Part shown: positions 1 to 11,572 of the stretch, piece by piece
Numbering within the stretch: position 1 is the first letter of the stretch
How the letters are laid out: every line of letters starts with the position of its first letter
NCBI GenBank assembly: GCA_964019335.1
Contig: OZ025664.1
Location: 248,001-312,000 of the forward strand
From: Diplonema japonicum
Lineage: Eukaryota > Euglenozoa > Diplonemea > Diplonemida > Diplonemidae
DNA: 64,000 nucleotides
Direction: 5' to 3'
The notes under the pieces: generated by a model
Told to the model about the DNA's origin: nothing
Seen by the model: the letters and a program-made list of their open reading frames with translations, nothing else
The model's database searches: none
Translations under genes and position numbers: made by a program

Positions 1-2382
1 AAAGCAGGAAAGGCGGGAGCGACCCAGGAGGAAGAAAAAAACCTGAATGAATGGCTAGGAAAGGTAGACGAAATGCAGACGGCAGTAAAGTACCTTCTAT
101 CAGACGATTACACTGACACCGCCGAAGAGCAGGAGGAAAAATCAAAACCAACAGAAAAGGAAGAACCCACTGACGACTACAAGAAGAAAAGGTACACCAG
201 CGACTACACCAGATTTGAAAACGAAGACTTTGTCAAGGAGATGGAACCACGGAAAAAGGAAGCCTCCCCTGTAGTAGCCACAACCCGACCTTCCACAGAC
301 GACCCAAAAAAACTGACAGAATACCTTTGCAAAAAGGAATCTCTGACCTATAAGGAAAAGGGAAACGCCGCTTTCAAATCAGGAAACTACACCGAAGCAG
401 AACACCTCTATTCATCAGGCATCACCCTTGACAGTACCAACCACACCACGCGGAACAACAGAGCTCAAGCAAGACTCAAACTTAGAGACTGGAAAGGCAC
501 GCTTGACGACTGCACCGTTGTCCTCGCCCACGACCCTTTGAACATCAAGGCCATCAAACGTCGGGCCGTTGCCTTGATGGGTCTGCGTCAGTCAGGTAAA
601 GCGTTGGATGACATTGCACAGGCCATCAAATACGAGGGAAGTACCAAAGAGCTTCGGCTCCTCCGTGCCACTGCAACCTCGGAAGCTGCTGAGGAGGCCA
701 AAGTCATCGGTGCCGACCCCACTGTTTTAAACGAAGTGACGGCGTTCCTCACCACCACCACATCGCTTATGGACAGGCTTCGTGTACATGGCCCTGCAAA
801 GCCCGTCGAAGAGGACGACGACACACTCTTCAAGCTGTGCACTGCCCTGCGGGACATGCGCGGTAAAATTCAAACTTGTGATGCGGCGAAGATCCACTTC
901 CGGTGGGAGGGCGGGATTACTGCTATCATTTCGTTCATCAAAGACTTCAAGACAGGTCTGTCAAAGGCCCCTGCGGACGACGGCCCTTCTGAGTGGGACG
1001 TGCTGCCCATTCTGCTGTACGACACGCTCCACGACGTCTTCACAGTCGAGTACAACATGGCGCACAGTGTCGCGGAGGGCCCCCTCTGCTCCGTTCTTGT
1101 CCCGCAGTTAGTCGCGACCTGCGACGGGAGCAAGCTAGCCTCCGTGGCGTCGCTGCGTTTGTTGGTGCGCATCACGGAAGAGCCTGACGTGAGGAGCGAG
1201 ATGCGTAAACACCTGTCGCCGCAGGAGCTCATGAACCTGCCGCATCACGTGAAGGAGGGCGACGACGGTGTTCTGTCGCTGCTGCTGCAGCTTGTTGACA
1301 ACTTGCTGAAGTCAGAGGTGTGGTGTGATGACCTTTCATCACAGCCTCTGCCTGCTTACATCCTGCCGTTGATGCACCACAAGCGGAGCAGGGCCATCAG
1401 AGATGCGGCAGGCGCTGCAGTCATGCGACTCACGACGGACGCCAAGTTCCGGAAGTACCTGACGGAGACCAACCTGAGCCTGCCTTTGAAGTCATCGTCG
1501 TGGGGTGCGTTGACCACCAAGTCGCAGTCCGTTCTGCACTACCTCACGGAGTATCTGAAGGAAGAGGCTGCCACTCTGCAGTCACCGTTCGCCGTCGAGG
1601 CGATCTTGGCATCGCTGTGCAACTGCATGGTCGAAAACGACAAGGGGATCCTGGCTGTGCTGGCAGAGCCGGAGAACATAGCACCGTGCTTGGCGCTGCT
1701 GAAGTCAGACGTTGCTGGGCATGCGAACATCAGGGCGAGGGCACTGGCGTACATCGCGAAGTCCATCAGCGTGAAGAAGGTACATGGGTACTTGAAGGGA
1801 GAGGGCGGTGTGGAGCTGCTACTGAAATACATAAAATTACCCAAAGAGGAGCAAGATAGGGAGTACACGAGACTATGCCAGGAGAACAGTGTTTCAGCAC
1901 TGGGGGCGATGCTGGTGGCAGAAGACGGTGACATGGATGGAGAGGTGGACGAGTTCACAGAGCTGATCCTGAGCACTGAGCCTGTCGTGGAGTCTCTAAA
2001 AAAATACAAAGAGTTGGGCAGCGTACTAGGCAGCTGTTTGGAGGGGGCGGACCGCGTGTGTGGTAATGCGTGCCTGATCCTGTCAGTCTTGTTCAAGCGC
2101 CCTGAGTGGATAGACGCCTTAAGCAAGCAGGGCGGCATGGTCATACCGCTTTTAGATGTTATTAAGAAGAAGCGCTCAGAACAGCGTGATGAGGAGGAAC
2201 ATTGCAGGCTCACGAACACCCCCGTCCCCCTTTTCTCTCTCAATGGCCAAGCTCAGAAGAACGCAGCCATCTCCCTGGCTAGGCTCGCCAAGAACCCCGC
2301 GAATATCGCTGTTTTGAGAGAGAACCAAGGCATCGACATCCTTTCGACAACCTTGAAGTACACCAGCAATCAAGCCGGTTAA
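1..2382 (+). CDS. TTC12-like TPR/armadillo protein (5' partial)
   Basis: The reading frame is open from base 1 to the TAA at 2380-2382, so the first in-frame ATG at 73 is probably internal. The residues before it (EEEKNLNEWLGKVDEM) fit the conserved amino terminus of TTC12. About residues 90-200 after the ATG form a three-TPR block (KEKGNAAFKSGNYTEAEHLY, then NNRAQARLKLRDW). The remaining roughly 550 residues are alpha-helical armadillo-like repeats. In animals TTC12 is a cytoplasmic factor needed to assemble axonemal dynein arms; UNC-45 has a related TPR plus ARM layout and is the main alternative. No intron is seen inside. An ODAD3-like gene lies 9 kb downstream. Family assignment is from recognised layout and motifs, not from a search. 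Confidence 0.72.
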   Translation, partial: KAGKAGATQEEEKNLNEWLGKVDEMQTAVKYLLSDDYTDTAEEQEEKSKPTEKEEPTDDYKKKRYTSDYTRFENEDFVKEMEPRKKEASPVVATTRPSTDDPKKLTEYLCKKESLTYKEKGNAAFKSGNYTEAEHLYSSGITLDSTNHTTRNNRAQARLKLRDWKGTLDDCTVVLAHDPLNIKAIKRRAVALMGLRQSGKALDDIAQAIKYEGSTKELRLLRATATSEAAEEAKVIGADPTVLNEVTAFLTTTTSLMDRLRVHGPAKPVEEDDDTLFKLCTALRDMRGKIQTCDAAKIHFRWEGGITAIISFIKDFKTGLSKAPADDGPSEWDVLPILLYDTLHDVFTVEYNMAHSVAEGPLCSVLVPQLVATCDGSKLASVASLRLLVRITEEPDVRSEMRKHLSPQELMNLPHHVKEGDDGVLSLLLQLVDNLLKSEVWCDDLSSQPLPAYILPLMHHKRSRAIRDAAGAAVMRLTTDAKFRKYLTETNLSLPLKSSSWGALTTKSQSVLHYLTEYLKEEAATLQSPFAVEAILASLCNCMVENDKGILAVLAEPENIAPCLALLKSDVAGHANIRARALAYIAKSISVKKVHGYLKGEGGVELLLKYIKLPKEEQDREYTRLCQENSVSALGAMLVAEDGDMDGEVDEFTELILSTEPVVESLKKYKELGSVLGSCLEGADRVCGNACLILSVLFKRPEWIDALSKQGGMVIPLLDVIKKKRSEQRDEEEHCRLTNTPVPLFSLNGQAQKNAAISLARLAKNPANIAVLRENQGIDILSTTLKYTSNQAG

Positions 2383-2620
2383 GAATATTTTTTTCCCTCC
2401 GTAATTTTCTTTTTTTCTTCCTCCTCTCCCCCCCCGTTTAGTTTTAATTTTTTTATTTACAAAACAAAAACCACTAAACCACTATAAAAAAAAAAAAAAA
2501 AAAAAAAAGGAGGGGAAACAAAAAAATCGTGCTGGTGTGTGTGTGTGGCGGGGGTTGGGTTAGAACCATGTTGAGTCGGAATAGTTAGCTAAGTTTTTTT
2601 TTTAAACGAGAGGAGAAACA

Positions 2621-2646
2621 ATATATATATATATATATATATATAT
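2621..2646. repeat. (AT)13 microsatellite
   Basis: Pure AT dinucleotide tract in the 281-base spacer between the TTC12-like and channel genes. The rest of the spacer holds T, C and A runs and nothing else I recognise. Confidence 0.9.
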
Positions 2647-2663
2647 TCCATTTATATATATAA

Positions 2664-4374
2664 ATGGAAAGAGTAGAAGACGATGTCGAGGGGATCAGCT
2701 ACACGTTCCCAAACCCGCTGAACCCGGAGCAGCAAAGAGCAAACAACGAGAACGGGAAACCGACATTCCACGTACCCGATGCACAATACGTTGAAATGAC
2801 CGAGGTAGTCGAAACGGGTTCAAAGGGCCGTCGGTACTCAAGGATAACAGAGCTGAGCAAAAGGGTAAGCGCGGCAATGGGTACGATGCTGGAGTCGCAG
2901 CTTATAGAAACAAAAATTAACAACGACGCTTTCACGAACATTATCCGTCCCGGGACATGGGTTCGCGTAATTTATAACTCAACAGTTGTACTCCTCATGT
3001 TCGTGCTGTTTTGGGACAGCACATGGGGCTGCTTGGAACCGACCGACAACAACTATCGAATTGTTTTTGATGCTGCGATTTTAACAGTCTTTTTCATCGA
3101 TTTTTCAATCATGTTTGTAACCCCAATATACGACACTGCTTCGTGCACGTGGATAACTAACACCCATTCAATATCCGATCAGTACCTAAACAGCAAGCTC
3201 TTCGCAATCGACGCCGCTTCCATCGTCCCTATCGAAATACTGTCTCTTATAATCGGACATCCTGATTATCTAAGGCCGTATCATGTTCTAAGGCTTTTGA
3301 GGTGTATGGTGAAGCTGTGCAAGGGGAACCATTATGTGACGGTGTCGTCGTCGTTCCCGGGAACAGCGTCGGTGCACGCGGCGAAGATATCATTGATCAA
3401 GGTTATGTTTCTGGTTTTTTGGACGCTGCTCCCGCTTCACTTCTTCACCATCGCGACAATGGCGATTCGTGAGGCTGGGAACGAGACTAAACTCCGTTAC
3501 ACCACCGCACTATACTGGGTCGTCTACACCGTAACTTCAGTGGGCTACGGCGACGTAGAAGTTGTCTCCCGATCGCAAATGATATGGGCAGTCATTTTAA
3601 TGCTAGCGGGTACTGTAGTGCTTGGCGTCCTTATTGGTTGGTTGGGTGTAATGGTTCAAAAACAAGATCAAGTGAAATCAGATATACAACGTTCCACCGC
3701 TGAAATGGCGTCTCTATTGGACCATTACTGCATACCCACAGCGATTCGAAGCGAGATTCTTTCATTTTATCTACACTACCTGGAAAACCACGCGTATGAG
3801 AAACACGAACAAGCGGTGATGATGCTCCCGCCTAGGATGAGAAGCAACATCTCACTGTTCATTAAAATGAAGCTCATACAAAGCGTTCCACTGTTCAAAC
3901 AGATTTCCGTGGAGTGTCAGATGCTTCTCGTCCCCGCTTTAGAACAAGAAATCGTCGAGCCCAACACTATCATAACAGAGTTAGGTGCAGACGTGGCAGA
4001 GATATTCTTTTTAGTTCATGGAACCATCCAAGCTTCTAAGCTGGGAACGCTCCCTATTGTATACGGCAAAGGGGATTTCTTCGGAGCGGAGGAGTTGCTG
4101 TGGGACCAAACATCTAGGTACACCACAAGGTCGCAGTCTTACTGTGATCTGTTCTCGTTGGTGAAGGAAGACTTTGTGGCGCTGTGTTTGCAGTTTACCG
4201 ATTTTGAATCTGCGATTCTGTCGAACTTACCGGAGGACGTCATAAAACGAAACGGGTCCACACGGGTGTCATCAAGCCATGAAAAGACCAAGCAATCCTC
4301 AATGCAAATCAACCTAAATCTCGGAGCCTTCGCATCTGACATGCACTCCACAGGTACTTACTCGGTATGATGGG

Positions 4375-4406
<32 letters not shown>

Positions 4407-4773
4407 CCATGCCATTCCGAGCAGCAGCAGCAGAAACCTGCGGCGGGAGCCAGCAAGCGGCAGTTCCTCCTCTCACCCGAATCAAATGAAGACGAACCGA
4501 TGCGGAGAGGTGCTTCTGTGAGAAGCAGAAAGCTTCTGGACATCGATGCCGACGACCGGATCAACCAGAGGTTCGGCGTTGAAACCGGATTCGAAAAACA
4601 TTTTGATAGAATAGAAGACAGTATGGGAGAACAAAAAAAAAAAAAAAAAGAAAGAGAACACCACCTTCACAGAGCTTCATCTCCTGACCAACGCGATATT
4701 GAGAATGGATCACAAAGTCGATCAGTATGCTGCATGCTTGTCTCTCGAAACCATGAAACAGATTAGTCGTTGA
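2664..4773 (+). CDS. Cyclic-nucleotide-gated / EAG-type potassium channel
   Basis: Three exons: 2664-4364, 4407-4620, 4673-4773 (2016 nt, 671 aa). Six membrane segments, an S4-like stretch (YHVLRLLRCMVKLCKG), the pore filter SVGYGD near residue 295 and a C-terminal cyclic-nucleotide-binding fold are all in exon 1. SVGYGD indicates a K+-selective pore. The phosphate-binding cassette FFGAEELLW is followed by a region without the usual clear RxA, so nucleotide binding is uncertain. An unspliced reading stops at 4370, but that TGA lies in a 42-nt intron (GTATGATGGG, an A tract, AG). Intron 2 is 4621-4672. Together they add about 100 residues ending in an amphipathic helix (KLHLLTNAILRMDHKVDQY). 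Phases agree at both joins. Confidence 0.83.
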
Positions 4774-5048
4774 TCACTCTACCCCTCAGAGACATACCAG
4801 TGATTTCCAGGTGTTCAAGAAAGCTACTAAAGCGCGTAAGGTGAGTAATAACTCGGTTTGTGTTTTTTGTAGCTTTGTAGGAAAAGCACCAGGAAGTGGG
4901 GTGCCACCTCCTAGACCTCATTGCCGAGGCTGAACCCGGTTTTTTTGTGCTCCCGGTCACACCCTGAGGCGCAGTCGAAGTCCACAGGCGTCAATTCAGA
5001 AGGGCCCGCGTCAATGCAAGCTATATATATATATATAAGCCACTTAAG

Positions 5049-5191
5049 CCATGTACTACACCCCCTTTTTTTTGACCAAAAAAAAAAAAGAAGAAAAAAA
5101 TCTATTTCCGACCGATTCTGGGCACTTTTGATCACCTGCGGGGCATCATTTTGCATTTTTAAAAAAAGGTGACCACGGTTTGGTACCTGGC
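5049..5191 (+). repeat. Dispersed repeat, copy 1 (related to 24249-24379)
   Basis: Shares an ordered series of blocks with 24249-24379: CCATGTA..ACACCCC, TTTTTTGACCAAAAA, ATTTCCG, TGGGCACT, TTTTGCATTTTT and GACCACGG..TTGG.ACCTGG. Spacing differs by small indels. It looks like two diverged copies of a transposon end. Confidence 0.6.
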
Positions 5192-5280
5192 CTGTTGTGT
5201 CATCTGAATTTTTCTGAAAACTTAGAATTTGACATGGTTTGTACCTCCTTTTGCAAATATTTCAGGCACCAAACCGTGGT
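5172..5280. repeat. Inverted repeat, 18-bp arms
   Basis: The arm ACCACGGTTTGGTACCTG at 5172-5189 is matched on the opposite strand at 5263-5280 with one mismatch, leaving a 73-base loop. The same arm sequence occurs diverged at 24358-24378, so it is probably part of a mobile-element terminus. Confidence 0.65.
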
Positions 5281-6007
5281 ACAGTGTTATCAAAAAATAC
5301 AAACAAAGCATTAACATGTGCTCAGAAGTGCCCTAATTCGGCGGATTTTGATTATTTTTTTTTTGTGGTCATTTTGGAGGGTATTGGGTGGTTTTTTTTT
5401 TTTTTTTTTTTTAAAAATCACAGGAAGCCTCGCCTCTCACTCCAGCGATGAGCGTCTGCATGAGCGAGAGGTGAACTATACTACCTTTTTACGTGTTCAT
5501 CTTTTTTTTTTCTTTGATAAATAGGGGGGGCAGGGGAGCTTATCCACCGTAGCTTTCCAGCTATGAATTGTTTATTATTATTTTTCTCTCTTTTTCTTTT
5601 CTTCCCCCCCCCCCCCCCCCCCCCCTTCCCTTCATTGTTTGCCTGTATAGATGTTCAAATCGTAGGCAAGAAGAGACCCAGCCTGACTGCCCCATGGAGT
5701 CTCAGCTCACCTCTTAGCAAGAGGTTTCTTCGCTCGTGCTACCAACGCACGACCACCATAGATTAACATGCTCTCTTTTTTTTTTTTTTCTTTTTTTTTT
5801 CTTTGTCTACTAAGGGAGAAAAAGAGAAAAAAAAAGAAAAGAGAAAAGAAGAAACAAAAAAGAAAATACTCGTGGGCGAGCGCAGCAAGCCAATTTTTTC
5901 TAAGGGCTTAAACTGCGCTCAAAACAAGCCTGCTAGAAAATATTTTTTTTTCTTCTTTCGTATTAATCCTTAGTTTTCTTCCCATCGGCTTGGCATGCAG
6001 AATCGGA

Positions 6008-6038
<31 letters not shown>

Positions 6039-6310
6039 GAAGGAAAAAAAAAAATTATTAATGATAATAAGAGAAGAAGAAGAAGAAGAAGAAGAAGAAA
6101 ATACCCGGAACTAAGAAAGCCAAAACCAAAAAAAAAAAAATTCACGCAAATGAAAGTAAAGAGTAATTCTCTTTTTCTTCTTCTTTTTTTTTTTCTACCT
6201 CCCCTACCTCAACACCCTCTACATGCTTCTTCTTTTTCTTCTTCTTCTTTTCTATTTCTCCTTTTTTTTTCTCCGAAGAAAAAAAAAAAAAAAAAAAACA
6301 CACACACTTT

Positions 6311-6348
<38 letters not shown>

Positions 6349-6387
6349 CACACAACAAAAAAAAAGAACACCAATCCACGATGACAA

Positions 6388-7695
6388 ATGACGAATGAGG
6401 GCCCCGGCAGTGTGGGGTCGGTAGGAGGGTACAGCCAGCCAGAGGAGCGCGTGTTGAGACCGATGAAGAGGGTGTGTGCAAGATTGGTCGAGAAAGTTAC
6501 ACAGACAACCCTAGTAGTGAAATACTTGAGGTTTTGGATCACCTACCACAAGGCAACCACCCACATAAGAAAATACAGCCTGCTGAGGTTTCTCATTGAT
6601 TCACGGCAAGTGTCCACTGGCGGGGCGACAAAAATCTGTTGGGTTCCAAGCTGTTCAAGGCGATCGTTCCTGTTCGTGTTGTACCCTTCCCCATCTCGTG
6701 CAGTCGATACTTCTGGTTGGTTGTGGTCAGGCATCCGCGAGTTCGCTTCCTACCTTCTCTTAACAGGCCGTGACGTGTACGAGCTCCCCGAAGGCACCTC
6801 AAAAGGTGTCATCCTTTACGAAATACCGTTCGATAATATAGTGGGAATGGATTACAGTAACAACCTAACAGCCGATGGGAGGTGGGCCATTGAAACAAAG
6901 GAAGTGTTGAAATGGCATTTTCAATGCGATACCGATCTATTTGACTTCGTCTCCGGCAGTACATCACAGTACGTTCTCGTGGTGCTGGCTGCGGTCTGCG
7001 CTGTGTCGCCGCCGTCCCACCGGTATTTACGGCTTTTACCGCAGGAGTCTCCTTGGGTTGCAGCGTGTCTGTCAGCACCATCCCCTGTTTCTACTGAAAC
7101 GCCTGTTGCTGCAGTGACGATAAGGACGAACATGGTGGTGCTATATTTTGATGATGAGTCAGCTCCACTGCTACCCGGCTCGCTGTGGAACATTCTCAAG
7201 GACAAGAAACACGAGGTCCAGCTGAAACAAGTTGAATCGGGGCTCCCGTCTTGGGCCATGTTTCTTCCTCAGAAGAATATCTATTACAGAACATGGTGTG
7301 TGTTTGTGTTTAAAAAAAAAAAAAAATAATAATAATAATAATACAGGCTTCGAACCATTGTGCAAACCATCGCGATTGTCTGGCCCATCATCACGCTTAT
7401 CGCAGCCCTCATAGACCTGTACCGGTCTTTTGAAACCATACGTACTCTCACCGCGAACATCGCGGCTATCTTTGACGCTTTGTACGATCAGATCTGCGTT
7501 GTTGTTGTGCTCATTCGGGGCTTCTTGTGGAGCCTTGTCCAACCCATCGTGAACTCGGTGTGGGTGATGCTGAGCGACTGGTCCCGCGGAACCGTGCTGT
7601 CCGTGTGCGCGCACATAAACTTCGTGTTCGGGTGGTTTTGGGAGTATTTGTATTGGTTTTGGGACATATTAACCGCTATTCCTGTATTCTCGTAT

Positions 7696-7731
<36 letters not shown>

Positions 7732-8875
7732 TCTTGCGGAAACAAAGGCGTACTTTGTGTCGATGTTGCTGCCGTACTTCGCAGACCTGTTCACTGCAAT
7801 ATCGTCTGCGTTACGGTTATGGTTGCAAGTCATATCCAACGCGTGGAAGGTACTTTCCGGGTCGATGGTGGCTGTCCTCCGCGTGGTGGGCAGCGTGGCC
7901 AGAGTCCCGAAATGGTTCGCCAACACCATCAAATCCATCTTCGACGCTTTCAAAGCAGCCTGGCTCATGCTCCGCCACGTGGTGACTGCGGTAAACTGGT
8001 CAACCGCAGGAAAAGGCGTATCCCAAACCGCCGATCATGCTGTAAGATGGACTATGATAAACTCCGCAAGACAGGCCATTACCGGTGTCGTGTCAAGAAC
8101 ATGGAACCTCACCATCTTTATCGGAACGGAGATCAGCAAGCATTGGGTGACGTGGGTGCACCGTCCCTTCACAACTGTCCTGGAATGGTTTTACACAAAC
8201 TGGGACATACCCGTCGCCGCATCTGTTGCATTGCCGCTGTTCGGGGTCGTGTCGCATCTCTTCTACATTCCTTCTGAGAACCATGAGATCATCGACATCT
8301 TTGTGTACAGTCTCTGCTGTGTTGTTGTAAGGCTAGCATGGCCGTTGTTGAACGGGCTGAAATCGGTTGTAGTTGACATGCAGTTCCTGAAGGGCTCGTT
8401 AAGCGTGTTCATTGCCGTCATTGCGTGGCATGAAGCACGCGCGATCCCCAAAGAAAGACAGTCGAACGAAGGTTTACTGATCCTGGCGTTGATATTCACA
8501 GGTGGGTTGCTGTGGAGCAGTATTGTTCGGGCGGTAGAGTGGATTCACAGCGAGCACGCGAAACGTACCTCGCGGGCATCTACTCCGCCTAGTCTGTCGA
8601 GCCATGCTAGCACCCCACCACCTTTATGTATCCAGCAGGATGAGGGTGTTATGAGCATTCCAAGGGCACGTACTGCTGAACATTATTCCTCAGTCACCTT
8701 GCGCAGGCAGCACAGTGGTCGTAAGCGGTCCCGTGATGACCTTGAGTCTATGGACTACCAGCCAAGCTTCGATGGGACTTTAAGTTGGTCAGCACCTGAA
8801 CCACCTTTGTCGGTCCCTTATGTCTATCTTTCTGAGGTGCGGAATTGTTCATTTCCTTCATGGGAATCGACGTGA
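6388..8875 (+). CDS. Large multi-pass membrane protein, unknown family
   Basis: Three exons: 6388-7295, 7347-7691, 7729-8875 (2400 nt, 799 aa). Intron 1 (51 nt) is GTGTGTG, an A tract, TAA repeats and ACAG; intron 2 (37 nt) is GTATGTTT plus an A run and AG. Joining keeps one frame, with TGG split across intron 1 and TCA across intron 2. The protein has several hydrophobic helices, for example IVWPIITLIAALIDLY, around WFWEYLYWFWDIL, and near residues 590-690. The last 110 residues are hydrophilic and Ser/Thr/Pro rich (TSRASTPPSLSSHASTPP). I recognise no domain. An earlier ATG at 6381 is followed by a stop five codons later, so 6388 is preferred. Confidence 0.72.
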
Positions 8876-9389
8876 ACGTGAACGAGAAAAAGAAAAAAAA
8901 GGGGGGGTATTTATAAGTTTTTTGTTGTCCTTGCCCCCTCCCACCTTTTTTTTTTTTTAACATTGGTCCTTACCAAAAAAAAAAACGGAGGGAGGGAGGG
9001 GGTGAGGAGACAGTTTATCGAGGGCGGCTACCCCCTGGATGCATGTTTTTTTTTTCTCCCCCTCCGGCTTTTTATTTTTATTTTATTTAGGCGACTGTCT
9101 CGTCGTTATGCGGGGGGTTTTTTTTTATTTTTATTTTTTTTTTTATTGAGGGCAGCCCTCCATGAGGGGGTTTGTCCTGCACTTTGAGTTTTATTTATTT
9201 GTTTTTTTTTTGTGTAGTTATCAAAAAAAGGATGCTGGTAATGTGTACCATTAGAATATGTGTACAGACAAAGAATGAGGTGCCAATTCTTTTTTGGGAG
9301 GGCAGCAGGGACCAAAGGTCTTCGGGCCTAGGTCTCAAGGTGTTTGACGCCACCTCCCCCTCAGCGAGTCAAAGTAAGAGGAACTGAAG

Positions 9390-9425
<36 letters not shown>

Positions 9426-10127
9426 GTTCCTAACCTCGCAGTTTTAAGCTTCGTTTTTAGTAGGAGAGACCTTTCCTCTCCTTGCGCGGCTCAATTTTTT
9501 TTTTTTTCCCTTCCAGGAACGTACAGGATGTGAAATAAGTAGACTAATAAGGAAGAAACAAAATGAGGGGTGGGTAGAAAGAACAATAACGCCACACATT
9601 CAAATCAATGGCTAACTTGTTTGATCCAGTTTTTCTTCTTTTTTGGGGAGTGCTATTATTCCCTGGTTTTTTTGGGGGGGTAGGAGTAGGGTCGATGATG
9701 GAAAAAAAAAAAAAAAAAACACCTCTTGCATTTCTATGTTTAACTTTTTTTATTTTTTCCTCTTTTTTTTTTCCCCTCAAAAAAAATTCACAAGAGGACG
9801 GGAAAGAAAAAAAAAAAGAGGAATGCAAAAAAAAAATAAAAATAATAACTCCTTCTCTCCTTCCATTGTATGAATAGCCCCCCCCCCCCCCCCCTTTCCT
9901 AAAGGTCCCAGACCGCCATTTTTTTCATTTTTCTTGTTTTGATTTCTTCTTCCCCCCCCGCCCCAACTCCAATTCATTGTTTCAGTATTTTTTTTTGTAT
10001 GAGAATACACATTAGAAACCGGAAATACAAAATAAAACAAAAAAAAAGGGAGCCTTTTCTTTAAAAATAAAAGAAGTGGATGATCCGGCCCTTAAGAGGG
10101 ACAGCAAGATTTTTTTTCGTGTGTAAA
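8876..10127. other. Gene-free spacer, homopolymer rich
   Basis: Long A, T, C and G runs with short unique stretches (9235-9385 and 9420-9540). No gene or RNA is recognised. A frame open from an upstream ATG at 10080 is discussed under the next gene. Confidence 0.65.
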
Positions 10128-11306
10128 ATGACACAAGCGGGCCAAAAGAGAACAACAAGCACGGTGGTGGGAAATGGAAAGAAGCAGTGTGTTGCGGAGC
10201 AGAAAATACACCCTTTTTTCAAAAAGGTAGCTTCCACACCACCAACCACCCCTGCTAGAGCAGACAATGACATCAAAACACCGTTGACCAAAAGCGTCAG
10301 TTTTTCCGGAGCTAATGATGAAGAAGGGACCACGACACCATTGACCAAAGGTGCAAGTTTTTCATCTGCGAGATGCGCCGACGATTTAGAGAGAATGGAG
10401 AGTAACACCACAAACCAAACCGAAGAAGGGACCGACGAAGAATCTGAATATTCACTCTCAGAAGAGGAAGAAGAACTCGCGAAAACAGAAGCAGCACACG
10501 AACTCTGGCAGCACCTGACAGACCCAGGATGGCGTCGACACCTTTCCGCAGAACGTGATAAAGATTACTTCAGAGATCTCGCATTGAAGGTAAAGCGCGA
10601 ACGTAAAAAGCAGCCTATATACCCACCCGAAGAAGATGTTTTTTCCGCTTTCAACTTAACCCCGTTTGATGATGTTAAGGTTGTTATCTTGGGGCAGGAT
10701 CCTTACCACGGTCCTGAGCAAGCCCACGGGCTTTGCTTCTCGGTCTTACCGGGGATTAAACCCCCGCCGAGCTTGAAGAATATTTATAAAGAATTAAGCG
10801 CTGATTTACAATGGTTCACCCCGCCTTCTCACGGGTATCTTTTACCCTGGGCGGCTCAGGGGGTTCTGATGACGAACGCAACGTTAACCGTTCGAAAGAA
10901 ACAAGCTAATTCTCACGCAAAATTCGGCTGGCAAATATTCACAAGCACGGCGATAAGAACTCTAAGCGAGGAGCGGTCCGACATCGTATTTTTACTCTGG
11001 GGCGGTTTCGCGCAGAAGAAGGGTGCCTCCATCTGCACCGAGAAGCACGTTGTCCTGAAAACATTCCATCCCTCCCCTCTCAGCGTGACTAAATGGAGGG
11101 GATGCAGGGTGTTCTCGAAGGCGAACAAGGCTCTTAAAAAACTTTGTAAATCGCCTATAGATTGGAGGCTGCCCACAGATCCCAACGGGACACTGGAAGC
11201 CATGGAAATCGTTGTGGAAGAGGAAGCGGTTGAAGAGGAGGAAGAGAGCAAGAAAGAACCTGAAGAAGAAAAGAAAACAGAGACAACACCAGACACCAAA
11301 GAATGA
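10128..11306 (+). CDS. Uracil-DNA glycosylase, family 1 (UNG)
   Basis: 392 aa. Removes uracil from DNA in base excision repair. All family motifs are visible: the catalytic water-activating loop GQDPYHGP, the PPSLKNIYKEL loop, the strand with TNATLTV, FLLWGGFAQKKG, and the leucine-loop motif HPSPLS with the catalytic His. The amino end carries EQKIHPFF near residue 25, which resembles the PCNA-interacting box found at the same place in nuclear UNG2. A Ser/Thr/Glu-rich linker precedes the catalytic core (about residues 120-335). The last 60 residues are an unusual Glu/Lys-rich tail. An in-frame ATG at 10080 would add 16 residues (MIRPLRGTARFFFVCK) and could give a mitochondrial form; I prefer 10128 because it places the PCNA-box motif near the terminus. 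Confidence 0.93.
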   Translation: MTQAGQKRTTSTVVGNGKKQCVAEQKIHPFFKKVASTPPTTPARADNDIKTPLTKSVSFSGANDEEGTTTPLTKGASFSSARCADDLERMESNTTNQTEEGTDEESEYSLSEEEEELAKTEAAHELWQHLTDPGWRRHLSAERDKDYFRDLALKVKRERKKQPIYPPEEDVFSAFNLTPFDDVKVVILGQDPYHGPEQAHGLCFSVLPGIKPPPSLKNIYKELSADLQWFTPPSHGYLLPWAAQGVLMTNATLTVRKKQANSHAKFGWQIFTSTAIRTLSEERSDIVFLLWGGFAQKKGASICTEKHVVLKTFHPSPLSVTKWRGCRVFSKANKALKKLCKSPIDWRLPTDPNGTLEAMEIVVEEEAVEEEEESKKEPEEEKKTETTPDTKE

Positions 11307-11572
11307 AAAGAGGGAGGGGAAAAAAAAAAAAAAAATAATACAACGATTGACCGTTGTTGATACTGTATTGGATTTGATTTTTTTTTACCCCCCCCCCCCC
11401 CCCCCCCCCCCCTGTGTAGATTTTATTTCATTTTTTTTATGTCGATGTTTGACACACCCGTTGATAAAAAAAAAATTTTTAAAAAAAAAGTTGGGAGAGA
11501 AAGCGGAGAGGGGGGAGGAGGGAATCTTTTTCAACAAAAAAAAAAAAAAAAAAAAAACAACAACAACAAGAA

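Larger units (their letters stand above)
4774..6387. other. Gene-free spacer, homopolymer rich
   Basis: No convincing gene. It holds a stretch related to 24249-24379, an inverted repeat at 5172-5280, T and C runs (5390-5412, 5606-5626), a GAA microsatellite near 6073-6098 and A tracts over 30 bases near 6013-6340. Open frames here are poly-Lys, poly-Phe or poly-Pro and come from the runs. Confidence 0.7.

Noticed and set aside
4500-4766. Stand-alone 88-residue ORF
   Set aside because: It reads through an A17 run and is really exons 2-3 of the channel gene in a partly wrong frame.
6150-6542. Poly-Lys / poly-Phe ORFs on both strands
   Set aside because: Produced by A and T homopolymers; same reason for similar ORFs at 4482, 9544, 15172, 25632, 27706, 31515 and 37913.
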